DNA of 64,000 nucleotides from Agrobacterium pusense (lineage in GTDB: Bacteria; Pseudomonadota; Alphaproteobacteria; Rhizobiales; Rhizobiaceae), in assembly GCF_900102105.1 (NCBI RefSeq), contig NZ_FNBB01000001.1, forward strand, positions 62,001-126,000. Direction: 5' to 3'. Position 1 is the stretch's first letter. Each line of letters starts with the position of its first letter. The notes beneath the pieces were generated by a model that was not told where the DNA came from, did not search any database, and worked only from the letters and a program-made list of their open reading frames with translations. Position numbers and translations under genes: made by a program. Below are positions 61,846 through 64,000 of this stretch, piece after piece.

Positions 61846-62000
61846 TACCCCCTCTGCCCTGCCGGGCATCTCCCCCTCAAGGGGGGAGATCGACCTGCGG
61901 CGGGGGTCTCGCCCATCGCTTACGTTGAGATTTTGGAAAGGGTGCGCCCTGCCGATCTCCCCTCTTGAGGGGGAGATGTCCGGCAGGACAGAGGGGGGGT
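61846..62000. repeat. Family C palindromic repeat inside the proXWV operon
   Basis: The left arm runs ACCCCCTCTGCCCTGCCGGG and the right arm ends GGCAGGACAGAGGGGGGGT; the inner CTCCCCCTCAAGGGGGGAG-type modules are also inverted. It lies between the binding-protein and permease genes of one operon, so it forms a large hairpin in the mRNA. It may protect or limit transcript and lower permease expression relative to the binding protein. Confidence 0.8.
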
Positions 62001-62047
62001 GACCCAGCCTCCGCCCACCCCAACAACCCAAAGGGAAAACAACAATA

Positions 62048-62956
62048 ATGGCCCTCTGCACCTACCTGCCGGACCTGCTCTGCAAGTTCCCGGCAATCGA
62101 CAACTCCACCATGCGCGTGGCTCGCAAAACCATCGATGACGGGTTTCGCGATATCGTGCGCAATTACGGCGATGCGATCGACGTCGTCGTTCACCCGCTG
62201 CAGCTTTTCCTCAATTCCTCGGAGCGTCTGTTCATCCAGACGCCGTGGATCATCACCATGCTGGTCATTCTCGCCATCGTGCATCTGGCCGGACGCAGCT
62301 TCAAGATCACAGGCGGCACCGCCATTTCCCTGCTGATGATCGGCGCGGTCGGCCTCTGGCGCGATGCCATGACGACGCTCTCCATCGTCGCCATCGCTAC
62401 CCTGATCGCCATCGTCATCGGCCTGCCGCTCGGCATTCTGATGGGTCGTTCCGAACGCCTGCAACGCCTCATCAATCCCGTGCTCGACGTGATGCAGACC
62501 CTGCCAAGTTTCGTTTATCTCATCCCCGTGGTGGTGATTTTCGGCATCGGCAAGGTTCCGGGCCTGATAGCAGTGGTGATCTATGCCATTCCACCCGTCA
62601 TACGCCTGACCAGCCTCGGCATCCGCCTCGTTGATCGCGAAGTGCTGGAAGCGGCAGACGCCTTCGGCTCCTCCAACGGTCAGAAGCTGTTCAACGTGCA
62701 GCTGCCGCTGGCGCTGCCGACCATCATGACCGGCATCAACCAGACCATCATGATGGCGCTCGCCATGGTCGTCGTTGCCTCCATGGTCGGTGTCGGCGGG
62801 CTTGGCAAGAATGTGCTGCAGGCCATCAACAACCAGTTCTTCACGGTGGGCTTCCTGAACGGTTTCGCTCTGGTCGCCATCGCCATCATGTTCGACCGGG
62901 CGAGCCAGGCTTTCGGCAAGCGCCTGCAGAAATACCGCGAGGTCTCCCATGGCTAA
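62048..62956 (+). CDS. proW: ABC transporter permease, glycine betaine/proline type
   Basis: 302 residues, about six helices. The binding-protein-dependent transport domain carries the EAA loop EVLEAADAFGSSNGQKLFNVQLPLALPTIMTGINQTIMMAL. The N-terminus (CTYLPDLLCKFPAI...NYGDAIDVVVHPL) is typical of ProW. It forms the membrane channel for quaternary amine uptake. The next gene begins inside it with an 8-bp overlap. Confidence 0.93.
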   Translation: MALCTYLPDLLCKFPAIDNSTMRVARKTIDDGFRDIVRNYGDAIDVVVHPLQLFLNSSERLFIQTPWIITMLVILAIVHLAGRSFKITGGTAISLLMIGAVGLWRDAMTTLSIVAIATLIAIVIGLPLGILMGRSERLQRLINPVLDVMQTLPSFVYLIPVVVIFGIGKVPGLIAVVIYAIPPVIRLTSLGIRLVDREVLEAADAFGSSNGQKLFNVQLPLALPTIMTGINQTIMMALAMVVVASMVGVGGLGKNVLQAINNQFFTVGFLNGFALVAIAIMFDRASQAFGKRLQKYREVSHG

Positions 62957-64000
62957 AAGCATCGAAATCAGGAATCTTTACAAGATCTTCGGCAAGCATC
63001 CCGAGAAGTACCTCGAAGCGGTGCGTAAAGGCATGGACAAGGTCGAGCTGAACGACAGGCACAACCACGTTCTCGGCCTCAACAACATCAACATCACCAT
63101 GCCGGGCGGCAAGATCACCGTCGTCATGGGGCTGTCAGGCTCCGGCAAATCGACACTGATCCGCCACATCAACCGGCTGATCGACCCGACCGCCGGCGAA
63201 GTTCTTTATGACGGCGAGGATATCTGCGGCATGAGCGCCTCGGCGCTCAGGCAATTCCGCCGCCACAAGACGGCGATGGTGTTCCAGAAATTCGGCCTTC
63301 TGCCGCATCGCACGGTACTCGAAAACAGCGTCTACGGCCTCGATATCCAGGGCGTACCGCGCAAGCAAAGCGAGGAAAAGGGCCGTTACTGGCTGGAGCG
63401 TGTCGGCCTTGCCGGTTACGAGGATTATTATCCGAACCAGCTTTCCGGCGGCATGCAGCAGCGCGTCGGCCTTGCCCGGGCGCTTGCCAATGACGCCGAT
63501 ATTCTCCTGATGGATGAGGCCTATTCGGCGCTCGATCCGCTCATCCGTGTGGATATGCAGACCATGCTGCTCGATCTGCAACAGGAGCTGAAGAAGACCG
63601 TTGTGTTCATCACCCATGATCTCGACGAGGCTTTGCGGCTTGGCGACCATATCGCCATCCTCAAAGACGGCGAAGTGGTGCAACAGGGCGACGGCCAGAG
63701 CATCATCCTCTCGCCAGCCGATGGTTACGTCACCGACTTCGTGCGCGACGTCAATCGTGGCCGCGTGCTGCAGGCAAACACTGTCATGGAGCCGCTGGAG
63801 AGCAAGCCCGAGGGCATGCCGGTCCCCGAGACCGCAACGCTCGAAACCATCGCCCGCGACATGTCGGAAGCCAACGAAACGACCGCCCATGTGGTGGACG
63901 AGGACGGCAAGCCGGTCGGCAGCATCGGGCTCGATACGCTGGTGGCTGCGATGGTGACGCCCGCGCCGCAGGAAGCGGCGGTGACGGTCGACGTTGAGGA
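62949..64000 (+). CDS. proV: ABC transporter ATPase, glycine betaine/proline type (3-prime truncated by window)
   Basis: The first 350 codons are visible. Walker A is GLSGSGKS, Q-loop VFQKFGLLPH, signature LSGGMQQRVGLARA, Walker B DILLMDEAYSALDPL and H-loop FITHD. A C-terminal regulatory region with CBS-like sequence (AHVVDEDGKPVGSIGLDTLV) is cut at the edge. It powers betaine or choline import and may be controlled by ionic strength via the CBS part. The ATG overlaps the permease end by eight bases. Confidence 0.94.
   Translation, partial: MAKSIEIRNLYKIFGKHPEKYLEAVRKGMDKVELNDRHNHVLGLNNINITMPGGKITVVMGLSGSGKSTLIRHINRLIDPTAGEVLYDGEDICGMSASALRQFRRHKTAMVFQKFGLLPHRTVLENSVYGLDIQGVPRKQSEEKGRYWLERVGLAGYEDYYPNQLSGGMQQRVGLARALANDADILLMDEAYSALDPLIRVDMQTMLLDLQQELKKTVVFITHDLDEALRLGDHIAILKDGEVVQQGDGQSIILSPADGYVTDFVRDVNRGRVLQANTVMEPLESKPEGMPVPETATLETIARDMSEANETTAHVVDEDGKPVGSIGLDTLVAAMVTPAPQEAAVTVDVE

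Noticed and set aside
31011..62000. The recurring palindromes as a CRISPR array or insertion sequence ends
   Set aside because: Copies are dispersed, not tandem, have no spacers, and carry no transposase or target duplications that I can see. They are composite intergenic elements.

Overview
The window reads as a chromosomal segment of an alphaproteobacterium of the Agrobacterium/Rhizobium group, most likely the Agrobacterium tumefaciens complex. The codon third positions are GC-rich. The 142-residue Ros zinc-finger regulator at 42084-42512 appears identical or nearly so to Agrobacterium Ros as I remember it. The intergenic spaces carry families of long palindromic mosaic repeats of the rhizobial type. 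No rRNA, tRNA, CRISPR array or intact insertion sequence was seen.

Left end (1-8342, minus strand): the head half of a gene transfer agent (GTA) cluster of the Rhodobacter type, in the order small terminase, large terminase, [insert], portal, small membrane protein, prohead protease, capsid, head-tail adaptor, head-closure protein, tail terminator (cut by the window edge). The insert between large terminase and portal holds a GH19-like lysin, a Dabb-domain protein and a 35-residue ORF. Far away, at 40362-41604, lies an overlapping two-gene operon: a DnaA-domain-IV-like helix-turn-helix protein followed by a DUF6456 protein. I read this pair as a split GafA (GafY/GafZ-like) activator of the GTA, which would place structural genes and activator in one window. 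This is the most interesting inference here.

Middle (8.6-39 kb): mostly housekeeping and small accessory functions. They include a membrane-anchored alpha/beta hydrolase, an HxlR/NmrA divergent pair, an Lrp regulator divergent from a saccharopine-dehydrogenase-family enzyme (probably lysine 6-dehydrogenase), SelO, a GH32 fructosidase, and an MFS exporter. A copper efflux operon (copA-cueR-chaperone) has a textbook 19-bp-spacer MerR-type promoter. Further on are a class D beta-lactamase, a class A penicillin-binding protein, an AlgE-like porin coupled to a serine hydrolase, the ArgP/ArgO pair, split DUF1214/DUF1254 proteins, a DUF2336 protein, and a histidine kinase overlapping a peptidoglycan-binding protein.

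Right part (39-64 kb): SufE, the GafYZ-like pair, ros with its own inverted repeat and a strong terminator, the seven-gene pha/mrp cation-proton antiporter operon, MsrB, a GNAT acetyltransferase, a hemolysin III family protein, a DksA/TraR zinc protein, UspA, a VOC dioxygenase-like protein, an AI-2E transporter, Ada, a NodB-like deacetylase, a DapA-like aldolase, a DUF930 protein, an S9 oligopeptidase, and a ProU-type betaine ABC transporter whose ATPase gene runs off the right edge. Three families of palindromic repeats (A, B, C below) occupy many gaps, two of them inside operons.
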